NCBI RefSeq assembly: GCF_002269505.1
Contig: NZ_NQKQ01000027.1
Location: 1-64,000, forward strand
Direction: 5' to 3'
Source: Pseudomonas fragi
Lineage (GTDB): Bacteria; Pseudomonadota; Gammaproteobacteria; Pseudomonadales; Pseudomonadaceae
Length of the DNA stretch: 64,000 nucleotides
Positions 26,166 to 36,750 of the stretch are shown here, piece by piece (position 1 is the first letter of the stretch; each line of letters begins with the position of its first letter). Under the pieces are notes generated by a model. It was not told where the DNA came from and made no database searches. It was given only the letters and a program-made list of their open reading frames with translations. Both the position numbers and the translations under genes were made by a program.

Positions 26166-29100
26166 TCAAGCTTGTAGATCCGAGCTTGCCGCTTGCAGTT
26201 GCTCCACCAATTGCCCGGCCGGCATCGGTCGCCCGAACAGATAGCCTTGCACTTCGTCGCAACCGTGTTCACGCAAGAAATCCAGCTGCTCGTGGGTCTC
26301 TACGCCTTCGGCGATTACCGCAAGGTTCAGACTGTGGGCCATGGCGATGATGGCCCGGGCGATTTGCGCGTCCTGCTCGCCCGAGGGCAGGCCGTCGACA
26401 AAGGTGCGGTCGATTTTCAGTACGTCGATGGGGAATTGCTTGAGGTAGTTGAGCGACGAATAGCCGGTGCCAAAGTCGTCCACGGCAATGCTCAGGCCAA
26501 GGTTTTTCAGGCTGGCCAGGATATGTAGCGCCTCACTGACCTCGCGCATGAGGATACTTTCGGTCAGCTCAAGCTCCAGGCAGGCCGGGGACAGGCCGGT
26601 TTCCTTGAGGATATTGGCGATGCGCGTGCCCAGTTGGCCATCGGAAAACTGGCGTGCCGAAATATTGACCGAGACTTTGGGCACGCGCACTTTAGCCTGG
26701 TGCCATAGCTTGAGCTGGCGACAGGCCTCGGCCAGCACCCAGTCACCCACTTCGACCACCAGACCTAGCTCTTCGAGTACCGGAATAAAGTCGCCGGGCG
26801 GAACCAGGCCGCGCCTGGAGTGGTTCCAGCGCAGCAGCGCCTCAACGCCGGTCAGACGTTTGCCGTCGCCGCTGAACTGCGGTTGGTAATACAGGATGAA
26901 TTCCTGCTGCTCCAGGGCATGGCGCAGGTCGCTTTCCAGTTCAAGGCGCTCAAGGGCGCTGGCGTTCATGTCAGCCTGATAGAACTGGAAGTTGTTTTTG
27001 CCGCGCTCCTTGGCGTGGTACATGGCCGTGTCGGCGTTTTTCATCAGCTGGCTGAGTTCATTGCCGTCTTGCGGGCTCAGGGCGATACCAATGCTGGCGG
27101 TGACAAAGAACTCGCGGCTTTCAAGAACAAAGGGTTTTACCAGGCTGGCGAGGATCTGTTCGGCCACGTTAATGGCCCGGTTCAAGGCCTTCTGGCGGGT
27201 GCTGCGAGGTTGCAGAAGCAGGGTGAACTCGTCACCGCCCATGCGCGCCACGGTATCGTCGTCACCCACGCAGGCGAGCAGGCGGATGGCCATGTCCTTG
27301 AGCATACGGTCGCCGGCCGCGTGACCCAGGGAGTCGTTGATCGGCTTGAAGCGGTCGAGGTCCAGGAACATCAGTACCACCCACGACTTGTTGCGCTCGG
27401 CCTGTTGCAGCGCAGTGTGCAGACGGTCCTGGAACAGGGTGCGGTTGGGCAGGTGGGTCAGGGCGTCGTAATAGGCCAGACGGTGAATGCGCTGTTCGCT
27501 GGCCTTGCGCTCACTGATATCACTGAAGAAGCACACATAGCTGGCCAGATCGCCTTCATCATCGAGCACTGCCGTGATGCCGACCCAGGCCGGGTAGTGT
27601 TCGCCGTTCAGGCGCTTGAGCCAGACCTCACCCTCCCATGTACCGTGCAAATGCAGTTGCTTGAGCACATAGGCGAGGTGTGCGCGTTGTTGGTCATCGA
27701 CAGTGAGCATGCTTGGTAACTGGTCGAGCACTTGTGCGACGGCGTAACCGCTGACCCGGCTGAATGCCTCGTTGGCTTGCACGATATAGCCTGCGGGGTC
27801 GGTAATCAGGATGGCCGAGGTGGAGTGTTCAAATACCGTGGCGGCCATACGCAGGTCTTTTTCGGCCCGGCGTTGCTGACTCATGTCACGGCCAACACCC
27901 AGAATGCCTTCAAAACTGTCGTTTTCATCCCACACCAGTACCAGACGCAGCTCGATGGGCACCTTGTGCCCGTCGGCGCGCAGGCAGTCGAACAGAAACA
28001 GCTGGGTTTGCACCTGGGCACGCAAGGCGGACAGTTGCTGGGGCTTGTGCAGCGCGGCACGGATGCGCTCGATCAGGTTGTAGATGCCCTCCAGCTGTTG
28101 CGGGGTGGCAATAATCGACTGCCAGCCATTGTCGAATACCCATTGTGCGTCATAGCCCAGTACGGTCTGTATGGAGGGGCTGAGGTAGTTCATGCGTAAC
28201 GAGCTGTCAGTGGAGAAAATCACGTCACTGATGCTTTCGGCCAGCATCCGGTAGCGCTGCTCGCTGTCGCGCAATGACTCGCTGGCTTCGATCTGATCGG
28301 TGATGTCTTTGGCCACCCCGACAATTCGCGAGACTTGATCTCCGGTATCACGGGCAAAAGCCTGCTCGCGGATGTCAAAGCGCCGCCAGGTGCCCTGTTG
28401 ATGGCGAAACCGCAGTTGGCATTGCATCAACTGCTTGTAGCCATTTTCCCGCTGTTCTTTGCGCAACTGGTGATAGCGCTCGGCGTCTTCAGGGTGCAAC
28501 AGTAATTCCCAGAAGTAAGCGCCCATTTCCTGTAGTTCGACAGCACTGTAGCCCAGGGTCTGGCCAAGGTGATGGTTGCTGAAAATGATCCGCTGGCTGA
28601 TCACATTTTGTACATAAAGATGGTCGGGTACGGTACGTACCACATCGGACCAGAAGCTTTCGCGCTCTTGCAGGGACAGCTCAATCAGCTTGCGGCTGGT
28701 GATATCGCTGATGCTCAGAATGACCGCGTGATAATCCACATGGTCCACCGGCAGGCGCAGTACCAGCCATAGATGCTGGTCCCGGCCATTGGCGTCGGTC
28801 AGCTTTATTTCCAGTTCAAGTTGCTGTTGCTGATCAAGTACGGCCTCAACGATCTGATAGCCAATGGCCGAACTGCTCAGCGGGCAGCCGTTGATCAGCT
28901 TGTGCCAGGCACCCTCTCCTGAGTCGACCTCCAACAGTTGCATGGCTACCTGGTTGACTTCGGTGATGCGCAGTTGCTCGAACAACTGGCGGCGATGTTC
29001 CGGGTGATCGCTTAGCCAATGCTTGAGGGCGTCAGTACCCTGGAGTTTTTCGCGTTCAAGAAACCCCGGCAGGCTGGACAGGTCGAGCACGCAGAGCGCG

Positions 29101-30197
29101 ACCCCGGTGCCTTCAAAAATATCGTGGTAACGCCGGCGGCCTTCATGCAACTGGCGCTGGCGGCGGCGCATGTTCAGCAGCGCAACAATGGGCAGCAATG
29201 AAAACAGCAAGCCAAGCAGGCATTTGCCGATCAGGCCGGGCAGCAGTTGCTCGATAGCCTGGCGGTCATTGAACAACCCGCGCAGTTGCCAGTCGCTGTG
29301 GCTGATAGCCGTGAGCAGTACGGTGTCGTCTTCCTCGTGCTGGCTCAAGGCCGAGGGGGGCGAGATGTTTTTATCCGCGCGGCTGAGCACTTTGCGCGTC
29401 TGGCTGTTTTCCACCAGCCATTGCGGCCGATGGCTGCTGTTGGCGTTCTGATGCGTGAAGTTTTGCAGCAGGTCCGGGCTCATGCGCAGAAGCCAGTAAC
29501 CGTTGATGGCGCCGCTGGGCTGGCGCAGCAACAGGTAGATGATGCTGGCGTCAGCGTTGTTGCTGAAGTAATAGCCGTCAGTGCGGTTGCGCGAAGGGCT
29601 GCGTTTGACCCAGTCGGCCAGATACGCAGCATCGGGGCTGGTCCCGGTACTGTCGAGCAACACCTCGCCACCGGGGCCGAGCAAGGCCAGGCTTTGCAGC
29701 GATGGCAGGGACTGGCTCAGTTGCTTGACCAGCGCCTGTTGCTGGCGCAGGTTCTTTGGCGATTTGTCCACAGGCAGCAGATTGAGAGCGGTTTCGGCGC
29801 GCAGGGCCATGCTCAGGCCGATATGGTCGGCCAGGTCGGCGCTGTAGTTGATGCTGGTCTGACGCTCTTGCTGCAGGGTTTCCTGAAACTGCTCGATCAA
29901 CAACCAGAACAGCATCGCCAGCAGCAGCAAAACCAGGGCCGCCAATGCACTTTTCAACGTTCCGCGCACAGGTGTCCCGAGTAATTGGCTGGACGCTTTG
30001 GCAAGAGTGGGCGCGGTGACATTGGGCAACTTGTGATCCTGCGATTTGGCGGCAATGGCGCGAGGCCCCCTAAAGGCGCCAAGCATGCCTTGGGTTGTGG
30101 CAAAGTGCCAGTCCTCTGGTCTGCGCTGGTTTGCCCTGCCTCGCGCATTCAGGTAGATTCTGGGGTCTACACTTATGCTTTTTCTGCGAGCAGGCAT
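26166..30197 (-). CDS. morA: MorA-like membrane sensor with PAS, GGDEF and EAL domains
   Basis: Large (1343-residue) cyclic-di-GMP enzyme that in other Pseudomonas controls motility and biofilm. Order: N-terminal tail, membrane helix (about 83-103, [18 protein letters not shown]), periplasmic sensor region, second helix near 325-345, several PAS domains (about 350-880), GGDEF (intact, about 985) and EAL (EALLRW, about 1117) with the catalytic DDFGTGYSS. Both enzyme motifs look active. The residue of the RxxD inhibition site before GGDEF is Gly (GDDD), so product inhibition is probably lost. The start is uncertain: 30197 or an in-frame ATG at 30086. The place next to glyA matches PAO1 morA (1415 residues). 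Confidence 0.9.
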   Translation of the reverse strand: MPARRKSISVDPRIYLNARGRANQRRPEDWHFATTQGMLGAFRGPRAIAAKSQDHKLPNVTAPTLAKASSQLLGTPVRGTLKSALAALVLLLLAMLFWLLIEQFQETLQQERQTSINYSADLADHIGLSMALRAETALNLLPVDKSPKNLRQQQALVKQLSQSLPSLQSLALLGPGGEVLLDSTGTSPDAAYLADWVKRSPSRNRTDGYYFSNNADASIIYLLLRQPSGAINGYWLLRMSPDLLQNFTHQNANSSHRPQWLVENSQTRKVLSRADKNISPPSALSQHEEDDTVLLTAISHSDWQLRGLFNDRQAIEQLLPGLIGKCLLGLLFSLLPIVALLNMRRRQRQLHEGRRRYHDIFEGTGVALCVLDLSSLPGFLEREKLQGTDALKHWLSDHPEHRRQLFEQLRITEVNQVAMQLLEVDSGEGAWHKLINGCPLSSSAIGYQIVEAVLDQQQQLELEIKLTDANGRDQHLWLVLRLPVDHVDYHAVILSISDITSRKLIELSLQERESFWSDVVRTVPDHLYVQNVISQRIIFSNHHLGQTLGYSAVELQEMGAYFWELLLHPEDAERYHQLRKEQRENGYKQLMQCQLRFRHQQGTWRRFDIREQAFARDTGDQVSRIVGVAKDITDQIEASESLRDSEQRYRMLAESISDVIFSTDSSLRMNYLSPSIQTVLGYDAQWVFDNGWQSIIATPQQLEGIYNLIERIRAALHKPQQLSALRAQVQTQLFLFDCLRADGHKVPIELRLVLVWDENDSFEGILGVGRDMSQQRRAEKDLRMAATVFEHSTSAILITDPAGYIVQANEAFSRVSGYAVAQVLDQLPSMLTVDDQQRAHLAYVLKQLHLHGTWEGEVWLKRLNGEHYPAWVGITAVLDDEGDLASYVCFFSDISERKASEQRIHRLAYYDALTHLPNRTLFQDRLHTALQQAERNKSWVVLMFLDLDRFKPINDSLGHAAGDRMLKDMAIRLLACVGDDDTVARMGGDEFTLLLQPRSTRQKALNRAINVAEQILASLVKPFVLESREFFVTASIGIALSPQDGNELSQLMKNADTAMYHAKERGKNNFQFYQADMNASALERLELESDLRHALEQQEFILYYQPQFSGDGKRLTGVEALLRWNHSRRGLVPPGDFIPVLEELGLVVEVGDWVLAEACRQLKLWHQAKVRVPKVSVNISARQFSDGQLGTRIANILKETGLSPACLELELTESILMREVSEALHILASLKNLGLSIAVDDFGTGYSSLNYLKQFPIDVLKIDRTFVDGLPSGEQDAQIARAIIAMAHSLNLAVIAEGVETHEQLDFLREHGCDEVQGYLFGRPMPAGQLVEQLQAASSDLQA

Positions 30198-30285
30198 TGA
30201 TCCCGATCAGTCCCTGACTTTCTGCTATGGCCTGATCCGGGCATAGCTCGCGCCTTATTCACCCGTCACTGACCCTAGGTTATCC

Positions 30286-31953
30286 ATGGCTCAATACGTT
30301 TTCACCATGCATCGGCTGAGCAAAGTTGTTCCGCCGAAGCGGGAAATCCTGAAAAACATCTCCCTGTCGTTTTTTCCGGGCGCCAAAATCGGCGTGCTCG
30401 GCCTGAACGGTTCGGGTAAATCCACCCTGTTGAAAATCATGGCAGGCGTTGACACCGAGTTCGACGGCGAAGCCCGTCCGATGCCGGACCTGAACATCGG
30501 TTACCTGCCACAGGAACCGCAACTGGATCCGAGCAAAACCGTACGTGAAGTGGTGGAAGAAGCCGTTAGCGTGATCAAGGACGCCCAAGCGCGTCTGGAT
30601 CAGGTTTACGCCGAATACGCGGACCCCGATGCCGACTTCGACAAGCTGGCCGCTGAACAGGCCAAGCTCGAAGCCATCCTGCAAGCAAGCGACGGTCACA
30701 ACCTTGAGCGCCAGCTCGAAGTTGCTGCCGATGCGCTGCGCCTGCCGGCCTGGGATGCCAAGATTGAACATCTGTCGGGTGGCGAGAAGCGCCGTGTGGC
30801 CTTGTGCCGCCTGCTGCTCTCGGCCCCGGACATGCTGCTGCTCGATGAGCCGACCAACCACCTGGACGCCGATTCGGTTGCCTGGCTGGAGCACTTCCTG
30901 CACGACTTCCCGGGTACCGTGGTTGCGATTACGCACGACCGTTACTTCCTGGACAACGTAGCGGGCTGGATCCTGGAACTTGACCGCGGTGCAGGCATTC
31001 CTTACGAGGGCAACTATTCGGGCTGGCTGGAAGCCAAGTCCGATCGTCTGGCTGCCGAATCCAAGCAGCAGTCGGCCCATGAAAAGGCCATGAAAGACGA
31101 GCTGGAATGGGTTCGTAAAGGTGCCAAGGCGCGTCAGTCCAAGTCCAAGGCCCGTCTGCAACGTTTCGAAGAACTGCAATCGCAGGAATTCCAGAAGCGC
31201 AGCGAAACCAACGAAATCTACATCCCGGCCGGTCCGCGCCTGGGTGACAAGGTTATCGAGTTCAAAAACGTATCCAAGGGTTACGGCGATCGCGTGTTGA
31301 TCGACAACCTGTCGTTCGCCATGCCTAAAGGCGCCATCGTAGGCGTGATCGGCGGTAACGGTGCCGGTAAGTCGACCCTGTTCCGCATGCTGATGGGCAA
31401 AGAGCAGCCGGATTCGGGCAGCATCGAAATCGGTGAAACCGTGCAACTGGCATGCGTTGACCAGAGCCGTGACGACCTGGATGGCAGCAAAACTGTGTTC
31501 CAGGCGATTTCTGACGGTTCCGATGTGATCCGTATCGGCAACTACGAAATTCCGTCGCGTACCTACGTAGGTCGTTTCAACTTCAAAGGTGGCGATCAGC
31601 AGAAGTTCGTCAAGGACCTGTCCGGTGGTGAGCGTGGTCGCCTGCACCTGGCACTGACCTTGAAAGAGGGCGCCAACGTGCTGCTGCTCGACGAACCGTC
31701 CAACGACCTTGACGTTGAGACATTGCGTTCGCTTGAAGAAGCACTGCTGGACTTCCCTGGTGCTGCAATTGTGATCTCTCACGATCGGTGGTTCCTTGAC
31801 CGCGTCGCGACTCACATCCTGGCGTACGAAGACGACTCGCAGGCTATCTTCTTCGAAGGTAACTACACCGAGTACGAAGCTGACCGTAAAAAGCGCCTCG
31901 GCGAAGCGGCAACCTTGCCGCACCGTGTGCGTCACAAAAAACTGGCCCAGTAA
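30286..31953 (+). CDS. ettA: Energy-dependent translational throttle protein EttA (ABC-F)
   Basis: Soluble ABC-F ATPase that binds the ribosomal E site and gates the first elongation step according to ATP level. It has 555 residues with two ATPase domains: Walker A GLNGSGKST (about 38) and GGNGAGKST (about 357), signatures LSGGEKRR and LSGGERGR, Walker B MLLLDEPTNHLD and VLLLDEPSNDLD. The linker (about 240-300, rich in K, R and E) is the P-site tRNA interaction motif. It is divergent from morA, 88 bases away, and has its own terminator. Confidence 0.96.
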   Translation: MAQYVFTMHRLSKVVPPKREILKNISLSFFPGAKIGVLGLNGSGKSTLLKIMAGVDTEFDGEARPMPDLNIGYLPQEPQLDPSKTVREVVEEAVSVIKDAQARLDQVYAEYADPDADFDKLAAEQAKLEAILQASDGHNLERQLEVAADALRLPAWDAKIEHLSGGEKRRVALCRLLLSAPDMLLLDEPTNHLDADSVAWLEHFLHDFPGTVVAITHDRYFLDNVAGWILELDRGAGIPYEGNYSGWLEAKSDRLAAESKQQSAHEKAMKDELEWVRKGAKARQSKSKARLQRFEELQSQEFQKRSETNEIYIPAGPRLGDKVIEFKNVSKGYGDRVLIDNLSFAMPKGAIVGVIGGNGAGKSTLFRMLMGKEQPDSGSIEIGETVQLACVDQSRDDLDGSKTVFQAISDGSDVIRIGNYEIPSRTYVGRFNFKGGDQQKFVKDLSGGERGRLHLALTLKEGANVLLLDEPSNDLDVETLRSLEEALLDFPGAAIVISHDRWFLDRVATHILAYEDDSQAIFFEGNYTEYEADRKKRLGEAATLPHRVRHKKLAQ

Positions 31954-31969
31954 GGGCAGTTTGCAATAC

Positions 31970-31999
31970 AAAACGGCGCCTTCGGGCGCCGTTTTTTTT
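31970..31999 (+). terminator. ettA terminator
   Basis: AAAACGGCGCC-TTCG-GGCGCCGTTTT with eight T at the end; a strong rho-independent terminator 16 bases after ettA. Confidence 0.96.
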
Positions 32000-32022
32000 G
32001 GGTGAACATTGGCCTGGGTCCC

Positions 32023-32101
32023 GTAGTCGCTGCCGAGGAACGAGAGCTGCGAGCTCTTGATCTTTAAAAGCTCGCAGCCTTCGTTCCTCGTCAGCGACTA
32101 C
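32023..32101. repeat. GTAGTCGCTG-family palindrome before gdhA
   Basis: Outer arms GTAGTCGCTG (32023-32032) and CAGCGACTAC (32092-32101), then GAGGAACG/CGTTCCTC and GCTGCGAGCT/AGCTCGCAGC inner arms. Same family as 49014-49175 and the shorter copy at 61061-61081. The remaining 200 bases up to gdhA hold only an A/T-rich promoter region. Confidence 0.8.
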
Positions 32102-32245
32102 GTAAACGTGTTTATAGGTGGTGCAAAACTGGGTACAAGAAGTATTTTTTTGGTGCGCAAAAGCTCGATAAATCGGTGCTATTTATATAAATGCACCATT
32201 TAAATTCAGAACTGCGACATTTTGCGCTGTCGCGGTGCCACATGA

Positions 32246-33640
<1,395 letters not shown>

Positions 33641-33651
33641 GCCCCCATCCT

Positions 33652-33736
33652 GTGGGAGCGGGCTTGCTCGCGATTCAGGCGACGCGGTAAAGCAGGAACA
33701 CCGCGTCGATACCATCGCGAGCAAGCCCGCTCCCAC
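33652..33736. repeat. REP-type palindrome
   Basis: GTGGGAGCGGGCTTGCTCGCGAT and ATCGCGAGCAAGCCCGCTCCCAC are perfect inverse arms around a centre with GACGCGGT/ACCGCGTC. It lies between convergent gdhA and the chorismate mutase gene. Confidence 0.9.
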
Positions 33737-33747
33737 ATTGGGGCTGT

Positions 33748-34041
33748 CTATTTTGCAAGCGTCTTGTGTTCAGCCAGTTCCTGTTCGATAAAGGCCGCGA
33801 TCATGGCGCGGTAGACGCTTTCAGTGACGTCCGGGCTGGCGCCCAGCTCATCGGCCAACGTCCGTACCTTGCTGATCACCTGCTCAACCCGTTGCGGCGC
33901 CCTGACCGCATCGCTGTCTTTCTTGAACCGCGCCGCTTGCGATACGTAAGCCCCGCGCTCGGCGATCAAGCCGACAATCTGGCGATCCAGCCCGTCGATT
34001 TTCTCGCGCACTTGCTCAAGGGAATCACAGTTAACAGCCAT
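33748..34041 (-). CDS. AroQ-type chorismate mutase (PchB-like)
   Basis: A 97-residue all-helical protein of the chorismate mutase type II fold. Its first helix REKIDGLDRQIVGLIAERGAYV carries the Arg/Lys contacts of AroQ enzymes, followed by AARFKKD with the conserved lysine. It would turn chorismate to prephenate, or act as isochorismate-pyruvate lyase like PchB; no salicylate or pyochelin genes are nearby. It has no signal peptide. I chose the ATG at 34041 with AAGGAG 10 bases upstream. It lies 14 bases after the DUF4105 gene in an apparent two-gene operon. Confidence 0.85.
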   Translation of the reverse strand: MAVNCDSLEQVREKIDGLDRQIVGLIAERGAYVSQAARFKKDSDAVRAPQRVEQVISKVRTLADELGASPDVTESVYRAMIAAFIEQELAEHKTLAK

Positions 34042-34055
34042 GTCTTGAAAACTCC

Positions 34056-35909
34056 TTAGTAGTGATACCACTTCAACTCCAGCATCACTTCGTTGATGGG
34101 GGTGGTCAGCTTGCTGAATTCACGCTGTGCGCTCAGGCGCAGACCCAGATTGCGTGAAATTTCCCATTGCTGATTCAGGCTCAGGCTACGACGGATTTCA
34201 CCGTTGGTGAAGTAGTCGCCCTTGGCTTCCAGGCTCAGGTTGCCCACCGGGTTACGCCAAAGAAGCCCGGTATTGAAGCCCGCTGCCGGTGCCACAAACG
34301 CCGCGAAGTCGTTGTTGTGCTCGATGCGTACCGTACCGAGCGCGAAACCGAGCAGGTTGTCGCCCATCTGCCAGGTGCCGCCCGCACCACCGTTGACGTG
34401 GCTGACCAGGTTTTCGTCGCCATGCTTGCCGAGTACCCGTTCCAGCCCGCCGCCCACTTGCCATGACCAGGGTTGCAGCAGGTCGTTGCGCGGGGTCAGG
34501 GAACGAATGTTGGCTAAGTCCAGTTGCTGCACTTGCCACTTGTTTCCTTCGTACTGACGCAGCTTGAGTTGCAGGATTTCAATCTGCGCGCCCAGCGGGA
34601 AACCCGGCGCGTTGTCATTCAAGTCGTGGTAAGCCATGCGCAGGCCATATTCGGCAAAAGCCTTGCCGTCACGGCTACCGGCACCCAGTTGCCAGGTGCG
34701 CGATTCGTGACCGTTTTCAGGCAGCTCGGGTTTGTCGACTTGCAGTTCTGGCGCAGGGTTCTGGTTGATCGCCCGCAACAGTTCAAAGCTGCGCTGAGAA
34801 CGTGCGGGGTCGCGCTCAAGGCCATTGGCCCGGTAGCGTTCAAGCCGATAGGCAGCGTCGATAATCAGCGCCTGGCGTGCCTTGGGCAGCGCCTTGAAGC
34901 TCGGGTTTTGCAATTGGCCCTGATCGGCGCTGACCTGCAATACCCATTGCTGCTCTTCAGGGTCGAGGGTCTTGGCCCTGTCCAGCAATTCGCGTTCGCG
35001 GGACGGCCGGTATTCGATGCTTTCGACCAACCCGGCTTCCTTGACCGCTTTCACGGTGTCGGTGGGGATCGCGGTCAGCGGAAACTGGGTGGTCAGTTGC
35101 AGGCCGGGGCGGGCCACTTGCAACAGCTCCAGCAGGCGATAGGAGCAGTTTTCGTCAAAGAAGAAATAGTCGAACTGGATCTGCTTGAGTTCCCACACAT
35201 GTTCGACCATGCGTTGGGTTTCTTCTGGTGTCAGGTTAAGCCGGTATTCCCACAAGTCGCGGTTTTCCAGGCTACGGTACTCCGAGAGCTTTTCCTGATA
35301 GGGCACCAGCGCGAACAGGCCGGGATAGCCCCCTGCCAGTCCCTTCCAGGCATACAGGATGCTGTTGTCGGAGCCCTCGATATAGGCGCCGAAGTTGATT
35401 GCGTAGCTGAGCAGGGCGGTCTTGTTGTGTTGCACGTCGGCCTGGTCGATGCGCAACAGGGTATGGCCGAACATGGAGGACGGACTGTTGAGGTAGGCCG
35501 CCGGGAAAATCATCACCGTGCTGTGCGGTGCCACGTCCTTGAACCACTGGGTGAACTCTGCACACTCGGCCTTGGGCAGGTCGTTCAGGTTCAGTTGGGC
35601 CTTGAGCCAGCGGGTTCGGGCCGGGTACACGCATTGCGGGTGCTTGTCGCCCAGGCTCAAGGGTTTGTACAGCGCCTCGACGGTCGCGCGCAGTTCGGCA
35701 TCAGGGTGATGGGCGCCGTCAGGGGCGAGAAAAAATTTGTCGTCGCTGACATAGCTTCGCCAGCCGCTCAGCTTGCCGGCTTCGTAATGCCCCAGTGAGA
35801 TCCAGAACGGGTCGTTGGCCAACTGCTGCACACGTTGACCGTCGATATGAGGTGCGGCATACAGCGGGGCGCAGGCACAGAGCGCCAGATAGGCAAGGCG
35901 TTTGAGCAT
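34056..35909 (-). CDS. DUF4105 (Lnb-like) exported protein
   Basis: A 617-residue exported protein with signal peptide (MLKRLAYLALCACAPLYAAP) and an N-terminal DUF4105 domain. The latter has conserved FGHTLLRIDQ, GLAGGYPGLFALVPYQEKLSEY and FFFDENCSYRLLELL; the His and Cys suggest a papain-like (NlpC-type) fold. The C-terminal third (about 400-617) alternates short strands and ends in a tyrosine (ELKWYHY), as in outer-membrane beta-barrels. A peptidase or amidase acting on the envelope is plausible but unproven. I chose the ATG at 35909 (an upstream TTG is less likely). It is followed by the chorismate mutase gene. Confidence 0.85.
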   Translation of the reverse strand: MLKRLAYLALCACAPLYAAPHIDGQRVQQLANDPFWISLGHYEAGKLSGWRSYVSDDKFFLAPDGAHHPDAELRATVEALYKPLSLGDKHPQCVYPARTRWLKAQLNLNDLPKAECAEFTQWFKDVAPHSTVMIFPAAYLNSPSSMFGHTLLRIDQADVQHNKTALLSYAINFGAYIEGSDNSILYAWKGLAGGYPGLFALVPYQEKLSEYRSLENRDLWEYRLNLTPEETQRMVEHVWELKQIQFDYFFFDENCSYRLLELLQVARPGLQLTTQFPLTAIPTDTVKAVKEAGLVESIEYRPSRERELLDRAKTLDPEEQQWVLQVSADQGQLQNPSFKALPKARQALIIDAAYRLERYRANGLERDPARSQRSFELLRAINQNPAPELQVDKPELPENGHESRTWQLGAGSRDGKAFAEYGLRMAYHDLNDNAPGFPLGAQIEILQLKLRQYEGNKWQVQQLDLANIRSLTPRNDLLQPWSWQVGGGLERVLGKHGDENLVSHVNGGAGGTWQMGDNLLGFALGTVRIEHNNDFAAFVAPAAGFNTGLLWRNPVGNLSLEAKGDYFTNGEIRRSLSLNQQWEISRNLGLRLSAQREFSKLTTPINEVMLELKWYHY

Positions 35910-35954
35910 GTTCGGCAACTGTTGTCAGACGAATAGAAGTGAAGCAGGAGAATA

Positions 35955-35974
35955 CCCGCTCCGGAAGGAGCGGG
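35955..35974. terminator. Hairpin downstream of the DUF3015 gene
   Basis: CCCGCTCC-GGAA-GGAGCGGG, a perfect 8-bp stem 15 bases after the DUF3015 gene on the minus strand. The following T-run is weak. Confidence 0.65.
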
Positions 35975-35988
35975 CGGGTCTCATTGTC

Positions 35989-36477
35989 TTACGCCGCTGT
36001 GGCGTATTTGGCCAGGCGTGAGTCGCCTTTGAGGATGGCCAGGGTGTTGGTGTGCACGTCTTCAGCCGTGACGTCGGCCTTGCTGAAGATTTGCTGGAAG
36101 TGCTCGTGGGTGACGGCGGCGAAATGCTCGCGGTCTTCAGGAGCAACGCCCAGTACCACCGCGTAAGTGGTCAGTGCTTCGCCATTGCCTTTGGCCATGT
36201 CTTCGGACAGCTCGTTCATCATGCCATTCATGGCAATCCACGATTTGCCGCCGTAGGTCAGGGCGTCCTTGGTGGTACAGCCGTTGGTGCCGGAGGTCAT
36301 GCCGAAGGTGGCGTTACCGGAGGTGCCGTTGGTGGTGGACGCCAGGAAGTGGGCCGGGGTGCCACGCTGGCCTTCGAATAGCATGTTGCCCCAACCGCAG
36401 TTCGGGCCGCCCGGTGCCTGGGCCATCGCATTGAGGGAAACAACCGTAAAGAGAGTACCGAGAAGAATCCGTTTCAT
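35989..36477 (-). CDS. DUF3015-family exported protein
   Basis: A 162-residue protein with a signal peptide (ILLGTLFTVVSLNAMAQAPG). The mature sequence GPNCGWGNMLFEGQRG...HFLASTTNGTSGNATFGMTSGTNGC is characteristic of DUF3015, a periplasmic family of unknown function common in Pseudomonas. Two cysteines (CGWG and NGCTT) may bond. It is a single gene with its own hairpin at 35955-35974. Confidence 0.85.
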   Translation of the reverse strand: MKRILLGTLFTVVSLNAMAQAPGGPNCGWGNMLFEGQRGTPAHFLASTTNGTSGNATFGMTSGTNGCTTKDALTYGGKSWIAMNGMMNELSEDMAKGNGEALTTYAVVLGVAPEDREHFAAVTHEHFQQIFSKADVTAEDVHTNTLAILKGDSRLAKYATAA

Positions 36478-36750
36478 AAGCTGTGTTCTCTATATGTGTG
36501 CAACCAATGGACAAGGGTTTCTGGCCCTGAAGCGCCAGTACGAGCCGGTTATGCCTTCCAGCCGCGTAACAGCTTGGAGTCTAGGCGCGATCGGCAGGTT
36601 CCGTGGTTTTTTGTAAAACAATCACTGTTGATGCACATTTTTTGCCCGTAATCATTGGGGGGCGAGTTTTCCCGTGTTGTACGCCTTGCCAGTGATGTAC
36701 AGCCAGCGCCAGAATGCTGCCATCTGCCCCGCCCGATGTAAGGAAGCCCG

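Noticed and set aside
30280-31971. 563-residue open frame opposite ettA
   Set aside because: Antisense shadow of the two ATPase domains; no family match or ribosome site.
34524-35798. 424-residue frame opposite the DUF4105 gene
   Set aside because: Low-complexity antisense frame; the DUF4105 protein has a signal peptide and family motifs.
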